The notes beneath the pieces were generated by a model, which ran no database searches, was not told the DNA's origin, and saw only the letters and a list, made by a program, of their open reading frames with translations. Source: Candidatus Parabeggiatoa sp. nov. 2 (GTDB taxonomy: Bacteria > Pseudomonadota > Gammaproteobacteria > Beggiatoales > Beggiatoaceae). From it: a DNA stretch of 36,725 nt. Shown here in pieces: positions 21,712 to 29,973 of this stretch. Position 1 is the first letter of the stretch. Each line of letters opens with the position of its first letter. The stretch lies in the NCBI GenBank assembly GCA_002085445.1, contig NBMI01000058.1, positions 1 through 36,725 of the forward strand. Reading direction: 5' to 3'. A program made the translations under genes and the position numbers.

Positions 21712-23499
21712 TTCTGGGTTAACAATCCAGCCGCTGAGGTTTTTCTCAGGAATATTGACTTTAACCCACCAATGAGTTTTACGCTCTGTGACGATTTTGC
21801 CCCATCGCGCCTCTTCTGCCATATCAGAATTCCATCCGTTATTCAAGTAATAGAGATCGCCGTTATACCACACAACGTGCATTCCCAAGCCAACCGATTC
21901 CAAATCAAAAAGCCTTTCTCCTTGGTGTAGAGTCAGCTTAAGGTTGTCATCAGTGAGTTCTAACTCGGATTTAACCACTTCAATCTCACCGAATTGTGAC
22001 GTGTGTATTTCGCCATTCAGTGCTTGCACAACTTGTTTGGCTTCCAACGTTGCCAGTGAGTCGGCCTTGAACGAGGGTTCTGCGTAAAGCGTAGTGGGTT
22101 TGTTCAGTTGCCACTTGCCATAAGCACAATTATTAACCGGGCAAGCCGGGTGAATGTACGGCAATTTGGGCAGTATTTTCACATAGTCGCTATGGGCATA
22201 GCCGACTCGTCCGTCGTCCAGTTGAACTTTGTACCAGCGACCCAATATGTCTAAGACGTTGACTTTTGTGCCTTTTTTGGCTTTCGCAATCGGTTTTGTG
22301 TATTGGCCCATGCCTTGACGAATGTTCAATGTCGCGCTTTGCGTCACAACTACACCAACAATCTTGGGTTCCTCATCAACACTGGGAATTTCGGCTTCTG
22401 TAAACCAAGTTTGTTGAGGTTTTGGGCCCAAATTTTGGATCTCTTGTGTCCAGTTCGACACCGTTAGGCCCTCCGCCCAGCGTGCCATAACTACCGTTAC
22501 CGGCTGTTTGAAGAGAATGTGCAAGGCCGGTTGTTGACTGATTTTGCCCCCCTTGAGGGTAAAAGCCAATAAACTCCCGGATTCGGTTAGCACCACCAAT
22601 AAATCTTTGGACGGTGCGCTCAACGCATCAACTGCATCAGGAACCTGTTTTTTTATCAATTTCCAGTCGGGATAGAGTTGGTTGTGACCGATTAAACGGG
22701 AAGGCGCGGCTCCCCGGACAGAAAAATGCGTGTATCGCCCCTCACCGACTGGAAAATGGCCTTTGATTACCCACTTTCCAAGATCGCGCACAATACCCCC
22801 GCTGACATTGCCCCACTCTTCGCTACCGCTGTGTCTTTTTTGGTAGTTTTTAGCAGCACGCTTCAAGGCCTTGCTGCCTTTATAGCCTAGCAAGGCGACA
22901 ATCTCAACCGACTCAAGCTCAGCCAGTGATAACATTTGCAGTGCGCTCTGTGTTGAGCCACCCATGAAACCACATATCTCGCTACGGATATATCCTACCG
23001 ACAGGTAGTTATTTCCCATGAACAGAATATCGCGGGAAGTACGCCCTTTGCAGTATTCTCCAAGCGAAGCCTCAATCCCTTGCTCTTTGACGAGTAGTGA
23101 AACCTCGAAAGCCTTAATCCCTTCCTGTTCGGCGAGGAAAGGATTGGGGAGGGCATCGGGATCTGCGGCGGGATTGATCCAGACAAAATCCTCAGCAAAA
23201 TCGTTGTAAACACTGTGCTTGACATCGATTCGCCAAAACCCATCGTCACGCGGCACTAATAGATTAGTCCTTTCGGCCGCCAACTTAACTTGCCCATTTT
23301 CGGCACGTATCCAAAAAGTGCGGTAAGATGAGGGTTCTTGTGCCCCTTCAAAAACTTTTTTATCTGAAAGAAGCGTGGCCGATATGTCATAATTGGCACC
23401 ACTGCGTAAGCCTAGTAAGAGTCCAGACTCGCTCGCGCTTGCATAGCTTGTCATGGACAATACGATTGAAATGGATAACACTTTTATAACTGTGTTCAT
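21697..23499 (-). CDS. Secreted protein with C-terminal SH3b domain(s)
   Basis: 600 residues. The ATG at 23497-23499 has AAGGAGG seven to eight bases upstream. A signal peptide (MNTVIKVLSISIVLSMTSYA, cleavage near ASA-SE) exports it. Residues about 25-370 have no family I recognise: an N-terminal beta-rich stretch with FWRIDVKHSVYNDFAEDFVW, a central segment with paired Cys, and RWAEGLTVSNWTQEI. Residues about 384-443 form a bacterial SH3 domain (ATLNIRQGMGQYTKPIAKAK, GTKVNVL, GRWYKVQLDDGRVGYAHSDYV). A second, longer SH3-like region starts near 469 (KPTTLYAEPSFKADSLATLE) and ends HWWVKVNIPEKNLSGWIVNP. SH3b domains in exported proteins commonly bind peptidoglycan or peptide ligands. The final GNW-stop is encoded by a heptamer repeat. 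TAACTGA-type heptamers lie about 100 bp upstream. Confidence 0.85.
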   Translation of the reverse strand: MNTVIKVLSISIVLSMTSYASASESGLLLGLRSGANYDISATLLSDKKVFEGAQEPSSYRTFWIRAENGQVKLAAERTNLLVPRDDGFWRIDVKHSVYNDFAEDFVWINPAADPDALPNPFLAEQEGIKAFEVSLLVKEQGIEASLGEYCKGRTSRDILFMGNNYLSVGYIRSEICGFMGGSTQSALQMLSLAELESVEIVALLGYKGSKALKRAAKNYQKRHSGSEEWGNVSGGIVRDLGKWVIKGHFPVGEGRYTHFSVRGAAPSRLIGHNQLYPDWKLIKKQVPDAVDALSAPSKDLLVVLTESGSLLAFTLKGGKISQQPALHILFKQPVTVVMARWAEGLTVSNWTQEIQNLGPKPQQTWFTEAEIPSVDEEPKIVGVVVTQSATLNIRQGMGQYTKPIAKAKKGTKVNVLDILGRWYKVQLDDGRVGYAHSDYVKILPKLPYIHPACPVNNCAYGKWQLNKPTTLYAEPSFKADSLATLEAKQVVQALNGEIHTSQFGEIEVVKSELELTDDNLKLTLHQGERLFDLESVGLGMHVVWYNGDLYYLNNGWNSDMAEEARWGKIVTERKTHWWVKVNIPEKNLSGWIVNPEIGNW

Positions 23500-23602
23500 C
23501 AAAATCCTCCTTAAAATTATCAAAGTGCACAATACCCGGTCAATGGCTGGGTTTTTCGACAGGCAATTCTAACGGTTGTGCCACTTTTCGGCAAGCGTCT
23601 TG

Positions 23603-23644
23603 TCAGTTATCAGTTGTCAGTTATCAGTTATCAGTTGTCAGTTA
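23603..23644 (-). repeat. TAACTGA heptamer array, six copies
   Basis: Read on the minus strand: four TAACTGA and two CAACTGA units, with no gaps, 104 bp upstream of the SH3b gene. TAACTGA direct repeats upstream of genes have been described from marine Beggiatoaceae genomes, so this supports the taxonomic guess and may be regulatory. Confidence 0.85.
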
Positions 23645-23808
23645 TCCGCTATCGCATCGACTTGATAAGTCAGCCCGACTGTGATTAAAGATGTGGCAAG
23701 TCTTTGAAAAGGCAAAGGGGGTTGGGGATGTGGATTTATACCAATGAAAAATGAAAAATAATTATAAGTGAATAATTTTACTAGGAATTTTATAAGCTGG
23801 GTTTGATG

Positions 23809-23845
23809 TCATTTTCACGGATTTTTCGTTAAGTTCCGTATAAAC
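23809..23845. repeat. TCATTTTCACGGATTTTTCG motif, copy 3
   Basis: A diverged copy of the motif at 18435-18465 and 20736-20771. It immediately precedes the GTTGTTGCAAATTAA element. Confidence 0.5.
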
Positions 23846-23861
23846 CGCATTATAGATAAGG

Positions 23862-24074
23862 GTTGTTGCAAATTAAATCGCCATGAGCTAGAGCTACTGG
23901 CTAAAAGCGATAGGAGGCTCAAGCCGACTCAGGAATGAAAAGTACCGATGTTTATTATTTGTGATTAAAAAATAATAAGTTATTGTATTACATAATATTA
24001 TTTTGTTTTAGTGCCCTTTAGGGTACTTGAGCTTTAAGCCATGAGCTTTAGCTCATGGCTTAATTTGCAACAAC
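23862..24074. mobile_element. MITE-like element with GTTGTTGCAAATTAA ends (213 bp)
   Basis: A perfect 15-bp inverted repeat (23862-23876 and 24060-24074) continues imperfectly through GCCATGAGCT / AGCTCATGGC. The interior is AT-rich and non-coding. It was seen only once in the window. Confidence 0.65.
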
Positions 24075-24109
24075 TCTATTATACTGGTATGTTTGCTATC
24101 GTCTTTGGT

Positions 24110-24330
24110 GTTAGATAGCAATTCTATTGACAACTATTGACATGTCAACAAATGAGTCAACACTATTAATAGAAGTGAATACTACGCAAAAGTTTCCGCA
24201 ACGGAAACTTTTGCGTAGTAGGGAGTATCAGCCCTTTATCCCCTCGCCTAATGAGAGCTTAGGGTTACTTGAATGCTTGAGAATCCATTTTTTGATGTGG
24301 AAGGCTAACCACCTCAAGCATCCTTATGTT
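24110..24330. repeat. Inverted copy of the 3905-4085 repeat
   Basis: See the entry at 3905-4085. This copy carries an extra perfect hairpin at 24181-24219 (ACTACGCAAAAGTTTCCG, loop CAA, CGGAAACTTTTGCGTAGT; 18-bp stem). A short open frame here is not credible as a gene. Confidence 0.65.
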
Positions 24331-24360
24331 ACTTTAAAAAAGTACAAAATGTAAAGTTCT

Positions 24361-24972
24361 TTTTAGATAATGCCCAGCCAATATCAGTAGTTATCAAGAT
24401 TTTTTTGAACGATATCCACACTGTATTGATATGTCAATAGTTATCAATAGTTTTGTGTATTATACTAATCTCCTAAAATGAGTAAGACTTTAACGGGATG
24501 TCCAGGTTTTTTTATTTGATAATTTATTTTTTTTATGTTAAGCGGCAACACCACTAACCTTGAGAGTCCCTACCCTTTATAAAATATTTTAAACGACAAA
24601 CGAGGGCCGCTTGAAAATCTTGGAAAAAGCGCTATTTTGTCTGATGGATTTTGAACCATACTTACTCAAAGTTCAAATGACAAAATGCTCAAAGGTAGAC
24701 TGTATAAGGTACCGAGCGTTGCGAGATCACTTTTAAAAAAAACACCCCTCAAGGGGCGTGTAAAAAGCCTCGAATGTACGGGACAATTTATTTAAGTCAT
24801 TAATTGTGGAAAATTTTCATTGATGGTAAGATTATTGGTTTCGTGAGACATGACAATGTCTGGTACTCAGATTTTTTTAAAAACTTTAGCTTAACAAATT
24901 ATTCCCGTGCTAAGTCTATCAATAATAGGGCGACACCATACAAGGTAAAGTCCTCAATTGAACCCTAACAAT
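24361..24972. other. Intergenic stretch with scattered repeat pieces
   Basis: No gene is seen. It contains a TGTCAATAGTTATCAATAG motif (about 24430) also found at 4060-4080, a weak hairpin ACACCCCTCAAGGGGCGTGT (24741-24760), and the GTAC(C/G)GGACAATTTATTTAA element at 24776-24866, whose better copy is at 27711-27872. Confidence 0.5.
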
Positions 24973-25098
24973 GCGAATTAAGGGTTGAATTGAATCACAA
25001 AAAATCAATGACTTATAAAAACTTCTTTAAGATAAGATAAGTGATTTTATAAGTCTTTTTCAGGCTAAAGTTTCGCTCCGCGAAACTTTAGCCTGAAA
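24973..25098. repeat. Copy of the 187-263 repeat followed by a perfect hairpin
   Basis: 24973-25057 matches 187-263. Next is a 19-bp perfect stem (25058-25076 with 25080-25098; CAGGCTAAAGTTTCGC, loop TCC). It lies 60 bp before the histidine kinase start and could attenuate read-through from upstream. Confidence 0.65.
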
Positions 25099-25157
25099 TT
25101 CTTCATTTTTCATTTTTCATTCTTAATTGGCATTTAACATATGTTCAAAAAAGTTCT

Positions 25158-27125
25158 GTGGTAATTGATAATGGCGAAGGACGAATGACCTATTCGCAAT
25201 TCGCTCTTCGCAAATGGTATCATCGTTTTATAATTGGTGTATCTTATTACAATGGGCACCGTGCTGTCGGTGAGGTTGGGCTACAGCTTCATCAAGAAAT
25301 TTCGGCACGGATTAGGCAGCAGGTTCGCACTTTCCTTCAAGCGCCTCACTTTGTGAACGCGCTTAACACCAAACTTGATGTTTCCAATTTGGAGAATTTA
25401 GCGAAGCAATTTCAACATCAAGTGAATATCTCTGATGTGCCGTATGTTTTCTATGGTGATGAGCAAGGCAACTTTATTGGCGTTCAGCGGATGGAGGATA
25501 AAACGGTTCTTAAAATCCGTGATCATAAATCGGCCCCACTGCGACACATTTATGAAATCGATCAGAGTGGCCGGCGGATTCTACAGCTTAGGAATAAAAC
25601 AAAAGAATACGAGCCGCGTGGTCGCCCTTGGTATCGGAAAGCAAAGAAGGCCGGCGAGGCAACGTGGTCTGATATTTACGCGTCAGCACACAGAAACGTT
25701 TTACAAGTGACGCCGGTTGCGCCCGTTTTTGATGAAGAGGGAAAACTGCGGGGCGTGTTCGGTGCTAATTTCATCTTGTCTCAAATTTCTGATTTTCTAA
25801 AGGAATTGAAAATCGGCAAGACGGGGCAAGCGTTCATTATGGATAGTACCGGGAAACTCGTTGCCGCTTCCATAGACACGCCGCTTTCAAAACAGCTCGG
25901 GAAAACCAAGCCACGCCCGTTGAGCGCCGAAAGAAGTAAAGATCCACTTATTCAGTCTGTGGCACAATACATCACTCATGAATGGGGCAGTATCTCACGT
26001 TTCGCCAAACAGCAGCACAATGAAGTCTTTAAATTAGACGGCCGAACAACGGAGCTTTCACTTTACGAAGATGGACGTGGCATCCACTGGATTATTGCGG
26101 TAACAATCCCCGATACTGATTTCACCGAAGGGATTCAGGACAATCTGCTTTGGACATTGGGGTTATCATTGCTTGCTATTCTTGTGGCAATTATCGTGGG
26201 CATCTTTGTGGCACAACACGTTACAAATCCCATTCTCCAACTCAATCAACACGTAAAAGATTTAACCAGTAGTGATTGGAAAACGTGGAATCTCTCAATG
26301 GATATCAACCGAAAGGATGAAATAGGTGAGTTGGCTTTGTCCTTTTCGGCTATGGCGGAACAACTTGCCGGTTTACTCGGTGCCTTTGAAGATATAGTTG
26401 ACAAGTCGGTGGCCGGCTTGCGCCAAGCTAACGCTGACTTAGAAGCCTTTTCTCGTTCCGTCGCTCATGATTTACGAAATCCCATCGGTGAAGTTTTGGG
26501 ATTGGCAGATGCACTGCTGGAGACTTACGGCGACAAGCTAGATATGCAAGGCCGTCAGTTCCTTCAACTCATGTTGTCATCCAGTGAGAAATCTCTTGAA
26601 ATCATTGATTCTCTACTGTTACTGGCGGTCACTTCAAAAGAAGAGGTAGAGATTCAATCCTTAGATATGCGCTCAATTATTTTATCTGCAACCCAACGGG
26701 TTGAATCAACAAGGAAAAAGTATTACGGCTCAATCACTGTAGCAAAAACATTGCCCACCGCTTCGGGTCATCGTGCTTGGATTGAAGAAGTCTGGGTCAA
26801 TTACTTGACTAATGGATTAAAATACGGTGGTGTGCCACCAAGCCTTGAAATCGGTGCCAAGGTGAAAGGCTCAATGATTGAGTATTGGATACAAGACCAT
26901 GGCGATGGAATGACAGCCAGCGAGGCATCAAAACTCTTTACTGAGGCTGCGCGGCTTGACAAACATCGTAGCCACCGCGACGGTTTTGGCTTCGGCCTTT
27001 CAATTGTCCATCGCATCGTTACAAAACTGGGGGGCGGCGTGGGTGTTGAAAGTCAGGCTGGAAAAGGGAGCCGCTTTTGGTTTACACTTCCTCTGAATAA
27101 AAAAGTCTTTTCTGAGAAAGATTAG
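25158..27125 (+). CDS. dCACHE-HAMP sensor histidine kinase (orphan)
   Basis: 655 residues from a GTG. An ATG at 25185 preceded by AAGGA is an equally good start. Residues about 30-320 form a periplasmic double-CACHE sensor: SYYNGHRAV, PYVFYGDEQGNFIGVQ, the RGRPWYRKAKKAGEATWSDI signature at 154-173, and GQAFIMDSTGKLVA. One clear membrane helix at 329-353, HAMP 354-407, a dimerisation domain with phospho-acceptor His437 (SVAHDLRNP), and ATPase N-box WVNYLTNGLKYGG, G1 DHGDGM (580-585) and G2 GFGFGLSI follow. The first transmembrane helix expected before SYYNG is mostly missing, leaving only RKWYHRFIIGVSYY. The true N-terminus may therefore have been lost or replaced. No response regulator is adjacent; the signal is unknown. 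Confidence 0.9.
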   Translation: MVIDNGEGRMTYSQFALRKWYHRFIIGVSYYNGHRAVGEVGLQLHQEISARIRQQVRTFLQAPHFVNALNTKLDVSNLENLAKQFQHQVNISDVPYVFYGDEQGNFIGVQRMEDKTVLKIRDHKSAPLRHIYEIDQSGRRILQLRNKTKEYEPRGRPWYRKAKKAGEATWSDIYASAHRNVLQVTPVAPVFDEEGKLRGVFGANFILSQISDFLKELKIGKTGQAFIMDSTGKLVAASIDTPLSKQLGKTKPRPLSAERSKDPLIQSVAQYITHEWGSISRFAKQQHNEVFKLDGRTTELSLYEDGRGIHWIIAVTIPDTDFTEGIQDNLLWTLGLSLLAILVAIIVGIFVAQHVTNPILQLNQHVKDLTSSDWKTWNLSMDINRKDEIGELALSFSAMAEQLAGLLGAFEDIVDKSVAGLRQANADLEAFSRSVAHDLRNPIGEVLGLADALLETYGDKLDMQGRQFLQLMLSSSEKSLEIIDSLLLLAVTSKEEVEIQSLDMRSIILSATQRVESTRKKYYGSITVAKTLPTASGHRAWIEEVWVNYLTNGLKYGGVPPSLEIGAKVKGSMIEYWIQDHGDGMTASEASKLFTEAARLDKHRSHRDGFGFGLSIVHRIVTKLGGGVGVESQAGKGSRFWFTLPLNKKVFSEKD

Positions 27126-27130
27126 ACGAG

Positions 27131-27220
27131 TAAGTACCCGTGCAAGAGTTTTCAAGTATTATGGGTACAAAAGTAATTGTTTTTGTTAGGTTTATTTTTT
27201 TATACCTGCACGGGTACTTA
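27131..27220. mobile_element. MITE-like element, TAAGTACCCGTGCA ends (copy 2)
   Basis: 90 bp with the same 14-bp inverted ends and GTTTTTGTTAGGTTTATTTT core as 4093-4185. It lies 5 bp after the kinase stop, where its stem followed by T-rich sequence could also act as a terminator. Confidence 0.7.
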
Positions 27221-27266
27221 AAATATTGTAGCAGTCGCTCGTCGGGTGGTGAACTGTGCGTATTAA

Positions 27267-27592
27267 TGAAAAATGAAAAATGAAAAATGAAAAATGAGTT
27301 AATCACTAATAAGTAGATCATTTGGCTAGGAAGTTTTTATCGATAGGGCCATTAATCAAATCAATAGAATCAATTCGCCAACCTGGCCCTATATTAATGA
27401 AAAATGAAAAATGAAAAATGAAAAATGATTAAATGATTAAATTTAGACGAGTAGAAGATCTGGTGTGTCCCATTTGTCCTTTTAGAAGTTTTTCTCGATA
27501 GGGCCTTAAATCAACTCAACAGAATCAAATCGCCAACTTGGCCCTAAAAAAACCGCCATGTTTTAGAAATCCTTTTTCATTTTTCATTAGTA
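27267..27592. repeat. ATGAAAA heptamers interleaved with a duplicated GGCC element
   Basis: Heptamer arrays (AATGAAAAATGAAAAATG) at 27267-27296, 27394-27428 and, on the other strand, 27574-27588. Between them are two copies of a 53-bp unit, GATAGGGCCATTAATCAAAT ... CGCCAACCTGGCCCTA, at 27340-27392 and 27496-27547. Each unit is closed by GGGCC/GGCCC inverted ends. Confidence 0.7.
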
Positions 27593-27710
27593 TAAACACC
27601 GACGGCCGTCTCGAAGGGAATTTGTCCGGAATGAACGAAACTCCACCCGCCGATTGGTTGTTGTTTCGGACAGATGGAATAATTCCAGAAATACCATAAT
27701 TGTATTCTTT

Positions 27711-27872
27711 GTACCGGACAATTTATTTAAGTGACAACTTTGTTCTAAATGACAGATTTCGAGCGAAGCTCGAAGTGACAACTTCGCTCAAAATGACAAC
27801 TTCGCTTGAAATGATAGATTTCGAGCGAAGCTCGAAATTGACAGCTTCGCTCGAAATGACTTTGTCCGGTAC
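27711..27872. mobile_element. MITE-like element with GTACCGGACAA ends upstream of the CHAT gene
   Basis: GTACCGGACAA at 27711 and TTGTCCGGTAC ending at 27872 are perfect inverted repeats. The interior repeats the palindromic unit TTTCGAGCGAAGCTCGAA and GACAACTTCGCTC variants. A diverged copy lies at 24776-24866. It ends 22 bp before the CHAT gene start, so any promoter of that gene must overlap it. Confidence 0.65.
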
Positions 27873-27894
27873 TCAGAATTGTATTGGAGATATC

Positions 27895-27928
27895 ATGTCC
27901 AGAACGTTCTTATTACTACTTTTCATTA
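27895..27928 (+). CDS. CHAT-domain protein, exon 1 (signal-peptide start)
   Basis: ATG preceded by TTGGAGA with good spacing. 34 nt encode MSRTFLLLLFI plus the first base of the next codon, after which GTGCGACCC, the 5' boundary of a group II intron, begins at 27929. Joined to 28704 it reads MSRTFLLLLFIITLSAALA, a textbook signal peptide ending in an Ala-x-Ala cleavage site. Without splicing, translation would run into the intron and stop. Confidence 0.8.
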
Positions 27929-28460
27929 GTGCGACCCGTTGAACGCTGAAAGTGTATAACATACTTATGAAGCGGTCGTATCTTTCTCCTAACAATGAGG
28001 AGAAGATATAACTTAAGTGATGGTGTGGGTACACAATCCCACCGCCCATATAGGTTGGGGCGAAAGCATAGCCCCTTGTGGATAAAAAGCGATTATCTGC
28101 AAAAGCGGGGATAAAAGCCATACAAGGAGTACGGCAAGCCTAGTCGGCATGGTGACGTATCAGAAAGAGCCTAAGCCTCGTTAAGTAGAAGGACACATTG
28201 GGAGTAGGGATTAGAAATTGATGAGTTCTAATCCAACCTATCACAAGACACCTCGGGGTAAGGACTCCACCTAAACTGACTTATTAACATCACTTAGGAA
28301 CTGGGAAAAACGTCGGCGAATGCACCTCAAGGAGTGAGGAGGCTTGGCGCCCGCTAACCAAGTATCGCAACCGACGGGTAGGATTGAGTGGGAAGCTAAG
28401 GCTCTCTTGTAATGAGGGAGATATGCTGATTAACTCGCTAGGTAGGCTAGTCGTAAACCC

Positions 28461-28570
28461 AAAGCCAGGGGGCGTTGCCCTTGGCTATATTAATATCGCC
28501 CCGTTGGGGCTGACTTTAAAATCTCTATTAGCCCTTTCGGTATGTATTATTAAAGCCAGTGTAACTACCT
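28461..28570. repeat. About 110-bp element inside the intron
   Basis: AAAGCCAGGGGGCGTTGCCC, TATTAATATCGCCCCGTTGG and AAGCCAGTGTAACTACCT recur in inverted orientation at 29974-30071, just after the CHAT gene. The element has internal hairpins (GCCCCGTTGGGGC). It is presumably an insertion in a tolerant loop between intron domains I and V. Confidence 0.75.
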
Positions 28571-28625
28571 GGAGCAGCCTACACAGATATTTGTCCAGAG
28601 GTGTGGACGAAACCTCTGGCTAGAG

Positions 28626-28659
28626 GAGCCGTGTGAGGGGAAACTCTCACGCACGGTTT
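28626..28659 (+). ncRNA. Group II intron domain V
   Basis: A 34-nt catalytic hairpin with the conserved AGC triad at its 5' base and a GAAA tetraloop. Pairing GAGCCGTGTGAG / CTCACGCACGGTTT is intact apart from tolerated wobbles, so catalytic capacity appears preserved. Confidence 0.85.
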
Positions 28660-28703
28660 TGAAGGAGAGGTTGCCTATAGCGATATAGGGAATCGACTCT
28701 AAC

Positions 28704-29947
28704 TTACATTATCAGCCGCTTTGGCGATTAATTATCTGCCTTCCTTATTGACACCGGGGGATAGAGTTAATTTAAAAGCGGTAGAACATTTTGAGAAAAA
28801 TATTTCTCCGGCATACACTGATCTTGTAGATGCGTTGCTACAACAGAAAGGCCAATTAGTAGAAGCGCACCAGACGGTTGAAAGCGCAAAGCGTGCTGAA
28901 TTGCAAGCGTATTTTGGACATAAATCCCTTTCAAAACATGAAGTTAAATTTCCTGAAATCGATCCGGGTACGGCTGTTCTCTATCCGGTTCTGTTACCGG
29001 ATCGCACCGAATTATTGCTCAAGTTTTCAAATAGCCTTTGTCGGATTCAGGTGCCGGTGGCGGGTGATGATATTGCAGAAGCGGCAAGGCTGCTGCACGA
29101 CAATATTCAGAATCGAACCAGTGGCCGATTTATCCGTCAATCCCGTCAACTTTATGATTGGTTGATTGTCCCGATAAAAGCGACTTTGGCTAAACATAAA
29201 ATTGATACGCTTGTGACTGTGCCAGACGGTGCCTTGCGTCTTATTCCGATGGCTGGGTTATTTAATGGAAAAGAGTTTCTTATCCATGAATATGCGCTTG
29301 CTACTACGCCGAGTTTGTATTTTACAACTCTACGCGCTGTCCCTAAGGAGAATTCACGGATCATGCTCAACGGTTTATCTGAAGCGGTGCAAGGATTTAC
29401 GCCGCTTAAGAATGTGCCGCTTGAAATGAATGGCATTAAATCGTTGTTTAATCAGAGTGATGAATTCTTAGATCAACAATTTACGCTTGGGAATCTGGAA
29501 CGGAATCTGAAGCAAATACCCTACAAATATGTTCACATTGCGACACACGGTCAATTTGATTCAAGCCTCAACAACAGTTTTGTGCTGACTTACGATGATA
29601 AGCTTACTATGGATAGGCTTGAGAGTGTGTTAGCCCAAAAGCGTGATAATCCGGTTGAGTTGTTGACGCTCAGTGCTTGTCAAACGGCCCTTGGTGATGA
29701 GCGTGCGGCGTTAGGATTGGCAGGTGTTGCGATTAAGACGGGGGCACGCAGTGTGCTTGCCAGTCTTTGGTCCGTAAATGATCAATCAACGACTATGTTG
29801 ATGCAAGAGTTCTATAGCCAATTGCAAAAGCCTGATATGTCTAAAGCTAAAGCTTTGCAACAGGCGCAGATAAAAGTCGCCAGTGATCAACGATTCCGGC
29901 ATCCGGCATACTGGGGCGCTTTTTTATTGATAGGGAGTTGGCTCTGA
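28704..29947 (+). CDS. CHAT-domain (caspase-like) protein, exon 2
   Basis: The spliced protein has 425 residues. After the signal peptide, residues about 35-85 are helical (VDALLQQKGQLVEAHQTVES). The CHAT domain of the cyanobacterial/Thiotrichales type follows: DPGTAVLYPVLLPDRTELLL, YDWLIVPIKATL, TLVTVPDGALRLIPMAGLFN, GLSEAVQGFTPLKNVPLEM. The catalytic dyad is His293 (VHIATHGQF) and Cys337 (LTLSACQTALGDERAALGLA), and the protein ends HPAYWGAFLLIGSWL. CHAT domains are clan CD peptidases related to caspases. Most family members carry long TPR arrays in front; here only a short helical stub remains. Export by a signal peptide would place the protease in the periplasm. If the intron is not removed, initiation at TTG 28721 would give a cytoplasmic form lacking the signal. 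Convergent with the pentapeptide gene. Confidence 0.9.
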
Positions 29948-29973
29948 AAAAATCCAGTGATCAGACAACCTCT

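Larger units (their letters stand above)
27929..28703 (+). mobile_element. Group II intron, ORF-less, 775 bp
   Basis: The 5' end GTGCGACCCGTTGAACGC is a canonical group II start. Domain V (28626-28659) has GAGCCGTGTGAGGGGAAACT with a GAAA tetraloop and CTCACGCACGGTT closing strand. A short domain VI runs to CGACTCTAAC at 28703. A hairpin loop at about 28401-28420 (CTCTC / GGGAG stem) exposes TAATGA (28410-28415), a perfect complement of the last six exon bases TCATTA (27923-27928), as expected for EBS1-IBS1. No reverse transcriptase/maturase is encoded, so splicing would need a maturase supplied in trans or be maturase-independent. A roughly 110-bp dispersed element occupies 28461-28570. Confidence 0.9.

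Noticed and set aside
24127..24354. 75-residue open frame
   Set aside because: It spans a dispersed repeat also found inverted at 3905-4085, where the frame is not conserved.
27700..27942. 80-residue open frame upstream of the CHAT gene
   Set aside because: It is a translation of the palindrome-rich element and runs into the intron in a different frame from exon 1.
28384..28623. 79-residue open frame inside the intron as a maturase remnant
   Set aside because: It shows no reverse-transcriptase or X-domain motif and covers the inserted repeat and structural RNA parts.
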